Source: Sphingomonadales bacterium
GTDB lineage: Bacteria; Pseudomonadota; Alphaproteobacteria; SMXS01
NCBI GenBank assembly: GCA_022844405.1
Contig: JALHLV010000008.1
Coordinates: forward strand, 62,001-126,000
Length of the DNA: 64,000 nucleotides
Reading direction: 5' to 3'
In this document: positions 43,071 to 51,946 of the stretch, piece by piece
Position numbering within the stretch: position 1 is the first letter of the stretch
How the letters are laid out: each line of letters starts with the position of its first letter
The notes under the pieces: model-generated
Told to the model about the DNA's origin: nothing
Seen by the model: only the letters and a program-made list of their open reading frames with translations
Databases searched by the model: none
Translations under genes and position numbers: made by a program

Positions 43071-43886
43071 TCATTTTGGATATTGAGTCGGCTTCAGTCC
43101 CAAATTCACGAAGCAGATAAACGGCCCATCCCTAGACATGATGTCCTCGCCCGCATCGAGCGCAAGCCAACCAGGTTTCGGCTCGACGCCGGGAGCATCG
43201 CCGGCCTTCCACGGACGAATGTATGTCTTCGCGAATCCGCAGGCTCGAGCGACTGCTTCTGGTTTGACGAGTTGCTCCTGCGTGCCAAACGCCAACACGA
43301 ATTGAGGGCGAGACGAAAAGGACTGGTTGGGCTCCCTGTCGCAGGTCGAGTTGCTGGCTTCGCTTTCTTGGACGTCAACGATCGATGAGGCAATCTCCCC
43401 CGCCCACGCCGTGAATTTCTCGCTCGCCAATGGTCCCGATGGGCCCTCCACGCGAAGGATTCCCTCCTCACCTCTGTGGCCTTCGCACAAAATCTTCCAG
43501 CCGCGCCGCGCGACCTCGCTCCGCACAATCTTCAATTGCGGTTTCATCCCGCTGATATCCATAACCTTTGGCGCTCCACCCAACGCCATAACCGCCAGCG
43601 CGGGAAGACCACCGATCGTCAGCAAGCCGACGATGGATATCGCGGAAACCGCAAGGGCCGCCCGCATACGGTCCCAGTAAACGAGCCATAGCGCACCAGC
43701 CAAAGCCAACAAGCCCAACAATGGCGGGCCAAAGATGATGGTGGAAGCCATGGTGGCCGCACGAACAAAGCCGACGCCGCCGAACGCAGCTACTATTCGA
43801 AGATGATATTGAAGGACAAATACCCATCCGACGGTTCCCAGCCCGATGAGCGCGACGTTCAGGAAGCGCAATGACCGCGTCTGCAA
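43071..43886 (-). CDS. Hypothetical membrane protein
   Basis: 271 residues. Three hydrophobic segments sit in the first half (about 8-27, 45-65 and 73-105). The second half is soluble, with two or three cysteines (ILCEG, NSTCDRE, ARACGF). No known domain is recognised. GC content and codon use are less extreme than in the neighbours, a mild sign of transfer. It converges with the thiolase gene, with 13 nt between the two stops. Confidence 0.55.
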   Translation of the reverse strand: MQTRSLRFLNVALIGLGTVGWVFVLQYHLRIVAAFGGVGFVRAATMASTIIFGPPLLGLLALAGALWLVYWDRMRAALAVSAISIVGLLTIGGLPALAVMALGGAPKVMDISGMKPQLKIVRSEVARRGWKILCEGHRGEEGILRVEGPSGPLASEKFTAWAGEIASSIVDVQESEASNSTCDREPNQSFSSRPQFVLAFGTQEQLVKPEAVARACGFAKTYIRPWKAGDAPGVEPKPGWLALDAGEDIMSRDGPFICFVNLGLKPTQYPK

Positions 43887-43957
43887 ATCAGCCCCCTAAA
43901 GAATATCGAGCAACGGTAGCATTGGCTTACGGTGGCTGACTACCCGAACCCGGCCTT

Positions 43958-45211
43958 TCAGGTCGGATCGAAGGATAGGTGCAGTTCCTTCAACCCCCGC
44001 AGCACGAACCCCGGATAGTGCGTGAAATCGTTCCTGCCTGGCGTCAGCCTTAAATTCGGCAGCCGGGCGAGCAGCCGTTCGAAGGCGATCACCAGTTCCA
44101 TGCGGGCGAGCGGGCCGCCGGGGCAGTGGTGCTCGCCCTGGCTGAAGGCCAGGTGCTTGCCGGCGTTGTCGCGGTCGATGTCCAGTTGGTCGGGGCATTT
44201 GAAGACGTCGCCGTCGCGGTTGGCGGCGCCAAAGCGGATGTGGACGGTCGAGCCCTTCGGGATCGGCACGCCGCGGATTTCGGTGTCGCGGGTGGCGATC
44301 CGGTACAGGCCCTGCGTCGGCGATTCGAAGCGCAGCACCTCCTCGGCGAAGTTGGGGATCTTCGACGGGTCGGCCCGCAACGCGTCGTACACCGCCGGAT
44401 CGCGCAGCATCAGCCACAAGCCCGACGCCAGGGTGAAGGTGGTGGTCTCGTTGCCGCCCACATACATGTTGTCGACGATCGACGCGATCTCGTGGTCGGT
44501 CAGCGGGCGCTCGCCCTCGTAGCGCGCCTGCACCAGGTGGGTGATGACGTCGTCCCTCGGCTCCTTGCGGCGCGCGTCGGCGGTGCGCCGGATGTAGTCC
44601 TGGAACGCGACGCCCTGGCGGGCGACCTCCAGCTCCTGCTCCAGGCTCAGACCGCGCATGAAGGGCAGCGTCCAGGCGGTGGACCATTCCTTCAGCTGCG
44701 GGATGTCCTCCAGCGGGAAGCCGATCATCAGGGTGATGATGCGGACCGGCAGCGGCACGGCGAAGTCCCGGATGAACTCGATCTCGCCGGACGCGGCAAA
44801 GCCGTCGATCAGCTCGTCGACCGTGCGCTCGATCATCGGCTGGGCGCGGCGCAGCGTGGTCTTGCTCAGCAGGTCCTTGTCGATCAGCACCCGGTATTTC
44901 TTATGGTCGGGCGGGTCCATGCCCAAGAGCGGCCAACGGGCGCGGCCGGTGTCCTTGCCCAGGCCGTGATCGATGTAATACTGGCGCGCTTGCGCGTGCT
45001 CGATGAGCTGCTCGCCGCCGTGGATTTCCGGCTGGTTGGAAAAGGTCTCCGGGTCGCGGATGACGGCGAGGACGTCCTCGTACTTGCAGATCACATAGGT
45101 GTCGCTGCCGGGAATCCGGTAGACCGGCGCGTGCTCGTGCAACGCCCGGTAGGCGGGAAACCAGTCCGCCTGGGTCTTCGGGTCGTAGAGGTCGATCGAC
45201 TCGAGATTCAC
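43958..45211 (-). CDS. Cytochrome P450
   Basis: 417 residues, a soluble bacterial P450. The haem-thiolate loop is FSQGEHHCPGGPLARMELV with Cys363. The K-helix ExxR is in EEVLRFESP, and the oxygen-activating I-helix reads VGGNETTTF with the usual acid/threonine replaced by an ETTT pattern. There is no fused reductase, and no ferredoxin gene is adjacent. It likely hydroxylates a hydrophobic compound. It is followed by an epoxide-hydrolase-like gene on the same strand and a divergent alcohol dehydrogenase. This fits an oxidation sequence, but the substrate is unknown. Confidence 0.94.
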   Translation of the reverse strand: MNLESIDLYDPKTQADWFPAYRALHEHAPVYRIPGSDTYVICKYEDVLAVIRDPETFSNQPEIHGGEQLIEHAQARQYYIDHGLGKDTGRARWPLLGMDPPDHKKYRVLIDKDLLSKTTLRRAQPMIERTVDELIDGFAASGEIEFIRDFAVPLPVRIITLMIGFPLEDIPQLKEWSTAWTLPFMRGLSLEQELEVARQGVAFQDYIRRTADARRKEPRDDVITHLVQARYEGERPLTDHEIASIVDNMYVGGNETTTFTLASGLWLMLRDPAVYDALRADPSKIPNFAEEVLRFESPTQGLYRIATRDTEIRGVPIPKGSTVHIRFGAANRDGDVFKCPDQLDIDRDNAGKHLAFSQGEHHCPGGPLARMELVIAFERLLARLPNLRLTPGRNDFTHYPGFVLRGLKELHLSFDPT

Positions 45212-45252
45212 GAAACGCTCCCCATCCGTCTACTCGGTTGCATCCCTTCAAT

Positions 45253-45347
45253 CGTCGTTGCGAGCGCAGCGAAGCAATCCAGACCTGCGATGAAGCGGCA
45301 TGGAAGGACTGGGTTGCCGCGTCGGCTTCGCCTCCTCGCAAAGACGG
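45253..45347. repeat. Palindromic intergenic repeat (GTTGCGAGCGCAGCGAAGC type)
   Basis: The left arm at 45253-45282 (GTTGCGAGCGCAGCGAAGC core, then AATCCAG) and an imperfect inverse at 45309-45347 (CTGGGTTGC...CTCCTCGCAAAGACG) flank a 26-nt middle. It lies between the P450 and the epoxide-hydrolase-like gene. Confidence 0.8.
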
Positions 45348-45360
45348 AGACAAATGTGAC

Positions 45361-46320
45361 CTACACCGGATATTTCCTTCCCAGCCACTCCAGCATCACC
45401 CGCGTCACTTCTTCCGGATGCTCCTGCTGGATGCAGTGGCCGCAGTCCTCGACCTTGTGGCGTTCGACATCGTCGATGTACTCGCCCATGTCGTCGCCGA
45501 ATCCCGGCGGCACCGCCGGGTCGTCGGCGGCCTGGATGTAGAGGCAGGGAACGTGGATCTCCTGCTTCACGTCGGCGGTGCTCTCCCAGTTCCACGACCA
45601 GTTGCGGTACCAGTCGATGGTCGAGGTGAAGCCGGTCTTGCGGTAGGTGTCGATATAGACCTGCCGCTCGGCGTCGCTGAGATAGACGCGGCCGGGGCGC
45701 GGATCGATGCGCTTGCGGATGGTGCGGTTGCGGTCTTCCTTGGGCAGCGCCTGGTATTGCGCATAGGTCCGGGTCAGCTTGCGGAACTGGTTGGTGAAGA
45801 TGGCCTCGACATTGGTCAGCATGGCCTCGTCGGCGCGGCGCGAATCCTGGAAGTCGCAGATGTACCAGTCCGGTCCCCACGCCTCGCGCATCACCTGCTC
45901 GGGATCGCGGCGGCTGCGCGGGAAGAACGGCACGCCGGCGCCGATCACGCCGGCGACCCGGCCCGGATGCAGCAGCGCCATCTGCCAGACCATGATGCCG
46001 CCCCAGTCGTGGCCAGCGAACACCGCCCTGTCGTGGCCGAAGGCGTCGAGCAGGCCGGCCATGTCGGCGGTCAGGTGGTGGATGTCGTACTGGCGCACCA
46101 CGCAGGGCTTTTCGGTCTTGCCGTAGCCGCGCTGGTCGGGCGCCATGACGTGGTAGCCCGCCTCGCCCAGCGCCTTCAGCTGGTGCCGCCAGGCATAGGC
46201 CAGTTCCGGCCAACCATGGGCCAGCACCACCGGCGGACCATCCTTCGGCCCGGCCTCGTAAACCGCCATGCGGATGCCATTGGTGGTGATGAATGTCGGT
46301 TCGGGAAAATCCGCCGGCAT
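45361..46320 (-). CDS. Alpha/beta hydrolase, epoxide-hydrolase-like
   Basis: 319 residues. HGWPELAYAWRHQ gives the oxyanion hole (HGxP), and Asp in FAGHDWGGIMVW is the nucleophile, as in soluble epoxide hydrolases and haloalkane dehalogenases. The acid/base end is DDPAVPPG and the histidine is in VEDCGHCIQQEHPEEV. Two tyrosines needed for epoxide opening are likely in the cap domain but cannot be fixed by eye. It is upstream of the P450 gene on the same strand, separated by a palindromic repeat. Confidence 0.88.
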   Translation of the reverse strand: MPADFPEPTFITTNGIRMAVYEAGPKDGPPVVLAHGWPELAYAWRHQLKALGEAGYHVMAPDQRGYGKTEKPCVVRQYDIHHLTADMAGLLDAFGHDRAVFAGHDWGGIMVWQMALLHPGRVAGVIGAGVPFFPRSRRDPEQVMREAWGPDWYICDFQDSRRADEAMLTNVEAIFTNQFRKLTRTYAQYQALPKEDRNRTIRKRIDPRPGRVYLSDAERQVYIDTYRKTGFTSTIDWYRNWSWNWESTADVKQEIHVPCLYIQAADDPAVPPGFGDDMGEYIDDVERHKVEDCGHCIQQEHPEEVTRVMLEWLGRKYPV

Positions 46321-46435
46321 GGTGCTCTCCTCTCCCCAGAGGCGGGTATCCTAGCGGCGACGCGCAATGACAGTCACGCGTGCATTTGCTCCACGGCCTG
46401 CGTTACTCTCCGGTCACATCAACGGGGAGGATGCG

Positions 46436-47533
46436 ATGAAGGCGCTGGCGGCGGTGGTTCGGGAAGCGAAGGGGGACTTCGTCATCGAGGAAGTGGACGT
46501 GGACGATCCGCGTCCCGACGAGGTGCTGGTGCGGATCGTCGCCAGCGGCATCTGCCATACCGACATCGCGGTGAAGAACCAGGACATCAACATCCCGCTG
46601 CCCATGGTCTTGGGCCACGAGGGCTCGGGCGTGATCGAGAAGGTCGGCGGCGCGGTGACGCACCTGAAGGTGGGCGACCACGTGGTGCTGAGCGGCGACA
46701 GCTGCGGCCATTGCCACAGTTGCCTGGAAGCCAAGACCGCCTATTGCGACGAGTTCATCGGCCGCAATCTGATGGGCCTGCGCGGCGACGGCACCTCGCC
46801 GCTCAACCAGCACGGCAAGCCGTTGCGCGGCCGGTTCGTGGGCCAGTCGTCGTTCGCGACCTATTCGCTGACGCCGGCGCGCAGCGTCAACAAGATCGCC
46901 GACGATTTGCCGCTGGAGCTGATGGGGCCGCTGGGCTGCGGCCTGACGACCGGCGCGGGCACGGTGCTGAACGCGCTGAAGCCGCCGTCGGGCTCGTCGG
47001 TCGCGGTGTTCGGCGTCGGCACGGTCGGCCTGTCGGCGATCATGGGCGCGCGGCTGGCGGGCTGCGCGAAAATCATCGCCGTCGATGTGCGCCGCTCGCG
47101 CCTCGACATGGCGGCCGAGCTGGGCGCGACCCACTGCATCGACGCCAGCAGCCAGAACCCGGTGTCGGAAATCCGGAAGATCACCGGGCGCGGCGCCGAT
47201 TTCTCGGCCGAATGCTCCGGCGTGCCCGTCGCCGTGCGCCAGGCCGTCGACTGCCTCGCACGGCCGGGCTGGTGCGCCCAGGTGGGCGCCACGCCCGGCG
47301 GCATCGAGCTGCCGTTCAGCATGGACAATATCGGGCTGGGCCGCGGCATCAAGGGCGTGGTGATGGGCGACAGCGTCACCCAGACCTTCGTGCCGTACCT
47401 GGCCGAGCTGTGGCGCAACGGCCAGCTCCCCTATGACAAGTTCGTGAAGTATTACGACTTCGCCGACATCAACCAGGCGGTCCACGACAGCGCGGTCACC
47501 GGCGAGGTGATCAAGCCGATCCTGCGGATGTAG
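46436..47533 (+). CDS. Zinc-dependent alcohol dehydrogenase (MDR, class III-like)
   Basis: 365 residues. The catalytic zinc ligands are in GICHTDIAV and GHEGSGVIEKVG. The structural zinc lobe is CGHCHSCLEAKTAYC. The NAD-binding turn is FGVGTVGLSAIMG. It oxidises primary or aryl alcohols, or S-hydroxymethyl compounds. The start at ATG 46436 follows GGGGAGG; ATG 46431 is out of frame. It is divergent from the hydrolase gene with 115 nt between. No regulator is adjacent. Confidence 0.92.
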   Translation: MKALAAVVREAKGDFVIEEVDVDDPRPDEVLVRIVASGICHTDIAVKNQDINIPLPMVLGHEGSGVIEKVGGAVTHLKVGDHVVLSGDSCGHCHSCLEAKTAYCDEFIGRNLMGLRGDGTSPLNQHGKPLRGRFVGQSSFATYSLTPARSVNKIADDLPLELMGPLGCGLTTGAGTVLNALKPPSGSSVAVFGVGTVGLSAIMGARLAGCAKIIAVDVRRSRLDMAAELGATHCIDASSQNPVSEIRKITGRGADFSAECSGVPVAVRQAVDCLARPGWCAQVGATPGGIELPFSMDNIGLGRGIKGVVMGDSVTQTFVPYLAELWRNGQLPYDKFVKYYDFADINQAVHDSAVTGEVIKPILRM

Positions 47534-47627
47534 CCTCGACACCATCCACTAACCGCAATCGGCACCTATATCCTGCGGGGTCCATGACGGATCGCGCCGC
47601 ACTGAACAGGTCCATGCGGCTTGCCTG

Positions 47628-47643
47628 ATACCCCCAAGGGTAT
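47628..47643. promoter_or_regulatory. CsoR-like palindrome upstream of the copper ATPase
   Basis: ATACCC-CCAA-GGGTAT is a perfect inverted repeat, the kind of site bound by CsoR/RcnR-type copper repressors. TTGCCT (47621-47626) and TATAGA (47641-47646) could be promoter boxes, though the spacing is short. No csoR gene is in the window. Confidence 0.5.
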
Positions 47644-47679
47644 AGACAAGCGGCAACAGGGCAGGAACGGGATACCGCA

Positions 47680-50043
47680 TTGGGCGAGACTCAGCATCAT
47701 CACCACCCGGCGGCTCCTTGCGGGTCCGACGCGCATGAGCAGGTCCAGGCGCCGGTGCCGGTGAAGGATCCGGTGTGCGGCATGACGGTGGATCCCGCAA
47801 CGGCCAAGCACTCCACCATCCATGACGGCGCCACGTTCTATTTCTGCTCGGGCGGCTGCAAGACCAGGTTCGAGGCCGATCCGGCGACATACCTGTCGCC
47901 CGCGCCGAAGCCGGCCGAACCGGCGGACGAGCACGCCGTCTACACCTGCCCCATGCATCCGGAAATCCACCAGGACGGCCCCGGCGATTGCCCGATCTGC
48001 GGCATGGCGCTGGAGCCCATGGTGCCCGCCGCGCACACGCCGAGCAGCCGGGAAATGTCCTACATGGCGCGCCGGTTCTGGCTGGGTCTGGTCCTGACCC
48101 TGCCGCTGTTCACCATGGAGATGGGCGGCCACCTGCTGGGCTGGCACGGCCTCGTCGCCATGCCGACTTCGGGCTGGGTCCAGTTCGCGCTGGCGACGCC
48201 GGTGGTGTTCTGGGCCGGATGGCCGTTCATCGTGCGCGGCTGGCGGTCGGTCGTTGGCCGGCACCTCAACATGTTCACGCTGATCGCGCTGGGCACGCTG
48301 GTGGCGTGGCTCTACAGCACCGCGGCGCTGATCTTCCCCGACATCTTCCCGGCGACCTTCCGGGACCGGGACGGCGCGGTCGCTCTGTATTTCGAGGCCG
48401 CCGCCGTGATCACCGTGCTGGTGCTGGTCGGCCAGGTGCTGGAGCTGCGCGCCCGCGAGCGCACCTCGGGCGCGATCCGCGCCCTGCTGGGGCTGTCGCC
48501 GCGCACCGCCCGCCTGCTGCGGCCCGATGGCGGCGAGGAGGAGGTCGGCATCGCCGAGATCACCCGGGGCGACAGCATCCGCGTGCGGCCCGGCGAGAAG
48601 GTGGCAGTCGACGGCGTCGTCACCGACGGCCGCTCGGCGGTCGACGAATCCATGGTCACCGGCGAATCCCAACCGGTGACCAAGGAGCCCGGCGACAGGG
48701 TGATCGGCGGCACCGTCAACCAGAGCGGCGCGCTCACCGTCACCGCCGAAGGCGTTGGCCAAGACACCGTGCTGGCCCGCATCGTCGCCATGGTGGCGAC
48801 CGCCCAGCGCAGCCGCGCGCCGGTGCAGCGCCTCGCCGATTCCGTCGCCGCCTGGTTCGTCCCGGCGGTGATCGGCGTGGCATTGGCGGCCTTCGCCGCC
48901 TGGTCGATCTGGGGACCCGACCCGAGGATGCCGCACGGCCTGGTCGCCGCGGTTACGGTGCTGATCATCGCCTGCCCCTGCGCGCTGGGCCTGGCCACAC
49001 CCATGTCGATCATGGTCGGCATCGGCCGGGGCGCGCAGGCCGGGGTGCTGATCCGCGACGCCGAGGCGCTGGAGCGCATGGAGAAGATCGACACCGTCGT
49101 GGTCGACAAGACCGGCACGCTCACCGAAGGCCGGCCCGGCGTGACCGCCGTAGTCCCGGCCGGCGGCATCGACGAGACCGAGTTGCTGCGCCTTGCCGCC
49201 GGGCTCGAGCGCGCCAGCGAGCATCCGCTCGCCCGCGCCATCGTCCGCGCCGCCGAGGAACGCGCACTCGTCATTCCGGCGGTGACCGATTTCGACAGCC
49301 CGGCGGGCAAGGGCGTGCTGGGAACGGTCGAGGGGCGCACGCTCGCCATCGGCAACGCGGCGTTCATGGAGGAACAGGGCGTGGTGACGTCGGGCCTCGC
49401 CCACCAGGCCGACCGGCTGCGCGACCACGGCGCCACGGCGGTGTTCGTCGCCATCGACGGCCGGATCGGCGGGGTCATCGCCATCGCCGACCGGATCAAG
49501 CGCAACGCCAAAGCCGTGGTCGGCGAACTGCACCGCCAGAAGGTGCGCATCGTCATGCTGACCGGTGACAATCTGACCACCGCGCAGGCGGTGGCGGACA
49601 GCCTGGGCATCGACGAGGTCCACGCCGACGTGCTGCCGGGCGACAAGCAGGCTCTGGTCGAAAAGCTCAAGGCGCAAGGCCGCGTCGTCGCCATGGCGGG
49701 CGACGGGGTCAACGACGCGCCGGCGCTCGCCGCCGCCGACGTGGGCATCGCCATGGGCTCGGGCACCGACGTGGCGATCGAAAGCGCCGGCATCACCCTG
49801 CTGCAGGGCGACCTGTCCGGCATCCTGCGCGCGCGCCGCCTGAGCCGGGCGACCATGCGCAACATCCGCCAGAACCTCTTCCTGGCCTTCGTCTACAACG
49901 CCATGGGCGTGCCGCTCGCGGCGGGCGTGCTGTATCCGCATTTCGGCATCGTGCTGACGCCGATCTTCGCGGCGGCCGCCATGTCGCTGTCGTCGGTCAG
50001 CGTGATCGGCAACGCGCTGCGGCTGAGAAGGGCGACGCTCTGA
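47680..50043 (+). CDS. Copper-exporting P1B-type ATPase with YHS and HMBD domains
   Basis: 787 residues. A His-rich start (HHHHP) is followed by a YHS domain ([12 protein letters not shown]...[12 protein letters not shown]), a heavy-metal-binding domain ([22 protein letters not shown]), then the ATPase core. Cys432-Pro433-Cys434 in [11 protein letters not shown] is the ion gate, Asp476 in DKTGTLTEG the phosphorylation site, and SEHPLARAI the family HP motif. The classical N-terminal CxxC HMA repeats are absent, replaced by YHS/HMBD. The start is TTG with AGGAACGGG upstream. It exports Cu(I) to the periplasm. A CsoR-like palindrome lies 37 nt upstream. Confidence 0.95.
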   Translation: MGETQHHHHPAAPCGSDAHEQVQAPVPVKDPVCGMTVDPATAKHSTIHDGATFYFCSGGCKTRFEADPATYLSPAPKPAEPADEHAVYTCPMHPEIHQDGPGDCPICGMALEPMVPAAHTPSSREMSYMARRFWLGLVLTLPLFTMEMGGHLLGWHGLVAMPTSGWVQFALATPVVFWAGWPFIVRGWRSVVGRHLNMFTLIALGTLVAWLYSTAALIFPDIFPATFRDRDGAVALYFEAAAVITVLVLVGQVLELRARERTSGAIRALLGLSPRTARLLRPDGGEEEVGIAEITRGDSIRVRPGEKVAVDGVVTDGRSAVDESMVTGESQPVTKEPGDRVIGGTVNQSGALTVTAEGVGQDTVLARIVAMVATAQRSRAPVQRLADSVAAWFVPAVIGVALAAFAAWSIWGPDPRMPHGLVAAVTVLIIACPCALGLATPMSIMVGIGRGAQAGVLIRDAEALERMEKIDTVVVDKTGTLTEGRPGVTAVVPAGGIDETELLRLAAGLERASEHPLARAIVRAAEERALVIPAVTDFDSPAGKGVLGTVEGRTLAIGNAAFMEEQGVVTSGLAHQADRLRDHGATAVFVAIDGRIGGVIAIADRIKRNAKAVVGELHRQKVRIVMLTGDNLTTAQAVADSLGIDEVHADVLPGDKQALVEKLKAQGRVVAMAGDGVNDAPALAAADVGIAMGSGTDVAIESAGITLLQGDLSGILRARRLSRATMRNIRQNLFLAFVYNAMGVPLAAGVLYPHFGIVLTPIFAAAAMSLSSVSVIGNALRLRRATL

Positions 50044-50052
50044 CCTTCATCG

Positions 50053-51204
50053 TCATTGCCGCCCGCGAGGGCGAAAGCCCAGGCACATCAGGCTGGCGCC
50101 GACCGCCGCGCCGGCCAGCATCAGATAGGACAGCGCGTAATCGCCGGTGGCTTCGCGCAGCCAGCCGAACAGCACCGGTCCGGCCGCCGCCAGCACATAG
50201 CCGCCGGTCAGGCTCATCGCCGACAGGCGGCGCAGCGCGTCGGGCCGGTCCTCATAGTCCACCGGCAGCATCAGCGACAGCGGGAACATGGCGCCGGTCG
50301 AGACGCCGACGCACACCATCCACGCCCACGGCGCGGCAAGCGGCGCCGCCGCCAGGCCGGCGCAGCCGACGGCGCCCAGCACCGCCCCGCCGACGAGCTG
50401 CCAGCGCCGGTCGCCGGCATGGCGGGCAAACCAGGTGACCGCGAGCGAGGCGGCCATCCCCGCGATGGACAGCACCAGCAGCAGACTGCCGGTCCTGGCG
50501 CTCGACCAGCCGGCCTCGGCATAGGTCGGCGGAATCCAGGTCAGCGTGGTGTAGAACATGGCCGACGACAGGGCGGCGAACAGGGTGATGCGCCACGCCA
50601 TCGGGCTGCGCATGGGAAAGCCGAATCGCGGCCCGCCCGCGTCGCCCGCGATCTTCGGCGCGCCGGCCGCGGCCAGCCACAGCGCCGCGCCGATGAAGGC
50701 GGGCGCCGCCCACCAGGCGAGCGCGATGGACCACGACGCCGAAAGGCCCGGCGTCAGCACCGCCGCAAGGCCGGCGCCCGCGGTCATGGCACAGGCCTGG
50801 ATCGCCATCACCAGCGCCGCCCTGTCGCCGAACCGGCGCTTGGCGATGTCGGGCAGCAGGGTCTGCGCCGCGGCGATGCCGACGCCGCACAGCGCCGAGG
50901 ACAGGTAGATGAAGGCGGAGGTCTCGACCAGCCGCGCCAGCGTGCCCACGCCGACCAGCAGCACGGACGCCAGCACGAGCCGCTCGCTGCCCTGGCGCGA
51001 GGCCAGCAAGGCGGCAAAGGCGGGCACGATCCCCATCAGCAGCACGGGAATGGTGGTGATCAGGCCGGCGGCGGCGTGGCTGAGGCCGAGGGCGGCGCGG
51101 ATGGTGTCGAGCAGCGGCGGCACGGAACTGATCGCCGGCCGCAGATTGGCCGACACCGTCACCATCGCGATCATCAGCAGCAGCGTTCCGCCCAGCCGGC
51201 GCAT
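50053..51204 (-). CDS. MFS transporter, CynX/NimT family
   Basis: 383 residues with 12 predicted membrane segments. The N-terminal VSANLRPAISSVPPLLDTIR is typical of the CynX/NimT (cyanate or 2-nitroimidazole) exporters. The pattern SLMLPVDYEDRPDALRRLSAMSLTGGYVLAA also fits this branch. The substrate is probably a small organic anion or drug; it cannot be named. It converges on the copper ATPase with 9 nt between stops. Confidence 0.88.
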   Translation of the reverse strand: MRRLGGTLLLMIAMVTVSANLRPAISSVPPLLDTIRAALGLSHAAAGLITTIPVLLMGIVPAFAALLASRQGSERLVLASVLLVGVGTLARLVETSAFIYLSSALCGVGIAAAQTLLPDIAKRRFGDRAALVMAIQACAMTAGAGLAAVLTPGLSASWSIALAWWAAPAFIGAALWLAAAGAPKIAGDAGGPRFGFPMRSPMAWRITLFAALSSAMFYTTLTWIPPTYAEAGWSSARTGSLLLVLSIAGMAASLAVTWFARHAGDRRWQLVGGAVLGAVGCAGLAAAPLAAPWAWMVCVGVSTGAMFPLSLMLPVDYEDRPDALRRLSAMSLTGGYVLAAAGPVLFGWLREATGDYALSYLMLAGAAVGASLMCLGFRPRGRQ

Positions 51205-51271
51205 AAACCATCACCCTGTGTCGGGCGATAGCTAATCCATCCGGCGGACCGCCGATACGGAAAACTGGCCG

Positions 51272-51475
51272 TTATCCCCGCACCGGCGGCGCGGCGGCGC
51301 CGCCGAACACGTAGATCAGCGCCCCGAGCGCCGCGACCAGCGCGAGCAGGAAGAACAACGCCATCCAGCGCCTGCCGCTGGTCCGCTCGTGGAGCGTGCC
51401 GCCGCGGGCTTCCTGGCCCGTCAGCACGGGCGGGTTCTCGGGGTGGAGATTGAGGTTGTCCGGTTCCTGGCTCAT
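51272..51475 (-). CDS. Small single-pass membrane protein
   Basis: 67 residues. A hydrophilic N-terminal half (MSQEPDNLNLHPENPPVL) is followed by one membrane helix (WMALFFLLALVAALGALIYVF) near the C-terminus. No motif known. It is upstream of the MFS gene on the same strand (67 nt). The open frame reaches further up across a palindromic repeat, but that part is not coding. Confidence 0.5.
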   Translation of the reverse strand: MSQEPDNLNLHPENPPVLTGQEARGGTLHERTSGRRWMALFFLLALVAALGALIYVFGGAAAPPVRG

Positions 51476-51536
51476 GCGGCGTAAACGCGAGCGCGGGCAG
51501 CATGTTCCTGGTGCGTGGAGCAGAACATCATCCGCT

Positions 51537-51609
51537 CCGTGTCTCTGAGCCTGTCGAAGGGCCTGCATCCGCGTCCGTGCGAGACCCTTCGACAGGCTCA
51601 GGGACACGG
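51537..51609. repeat. Palindromic intergenic repeat, second copy of the 11459-11531 family
   Basis: Inverted arms of 25 nt at 51537-51561 and 51585-51609 with one mismatch; core CTGAGCCTGTCGAAGGG. It sits between the orphan antitoxin and the small membrane protein, where a toxin gene would be expected. Confidence 0.9.
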
Positions 51610-51626
51610 ATATAGGGTGACCTGCA

Positions 51627-51893
51627 TCAAACCCCTGATCTCCGGCCAATCCGTGATGAACCATCAAGCAATCCGCGCCCGGGTGTTTCCAGGTCTCGCG
51701 GCCCGTCTTCCGAAAGCAGCAGCTCCTTCAAGGACGGCCTACCTGCCGCGCTAAGTCTCCACCATTCCCGGATCGGCAACATCACCGCCACCTCGACATC
51801 GTGTTTGGCGATGAGCTGCGTTCCATCCCGCACGCACGCTTCGAGCAATTCCTCGAAACGATTTTCCGCGTCCTCCACCTGCCACGTCCTCAA
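51627..51893 (-). CDS. Phd/YefM-family antitoxin without a toxin
   Basis: 88 residues. RTWQVEDAENRFEELLEACVRDGTQLI and VAVMLPIREWWRL are the standard Phd/YefM fold. The C-terminal LLLSEDGPRDLETPGRG is the toxin-binding tail. The start is TTG 51891-51893, with GGAGG 7 nt upstream. A toxin gene normally overlaps or follows by a few bases. Here the downstream DNA holds only a palindromic repeat, so the toxin seems lost. It could still autoregulate or act on a distant toxin. Confidence 0.8.
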   Translation of the reverse strand: MRTWQVEDAENRFEELLEACVRDGTQLIAKHDVEVAVMLPIREWWRLSAAGRPSLKELLLSEDGPRDLETPGRGLLDGSSRIGRRSGV

Positions 51894-51946
51894 GGTTATC
51901 CTCCGATGACAATCTGGGCCATGATGCAGAATCCTGAAACGCGGCG

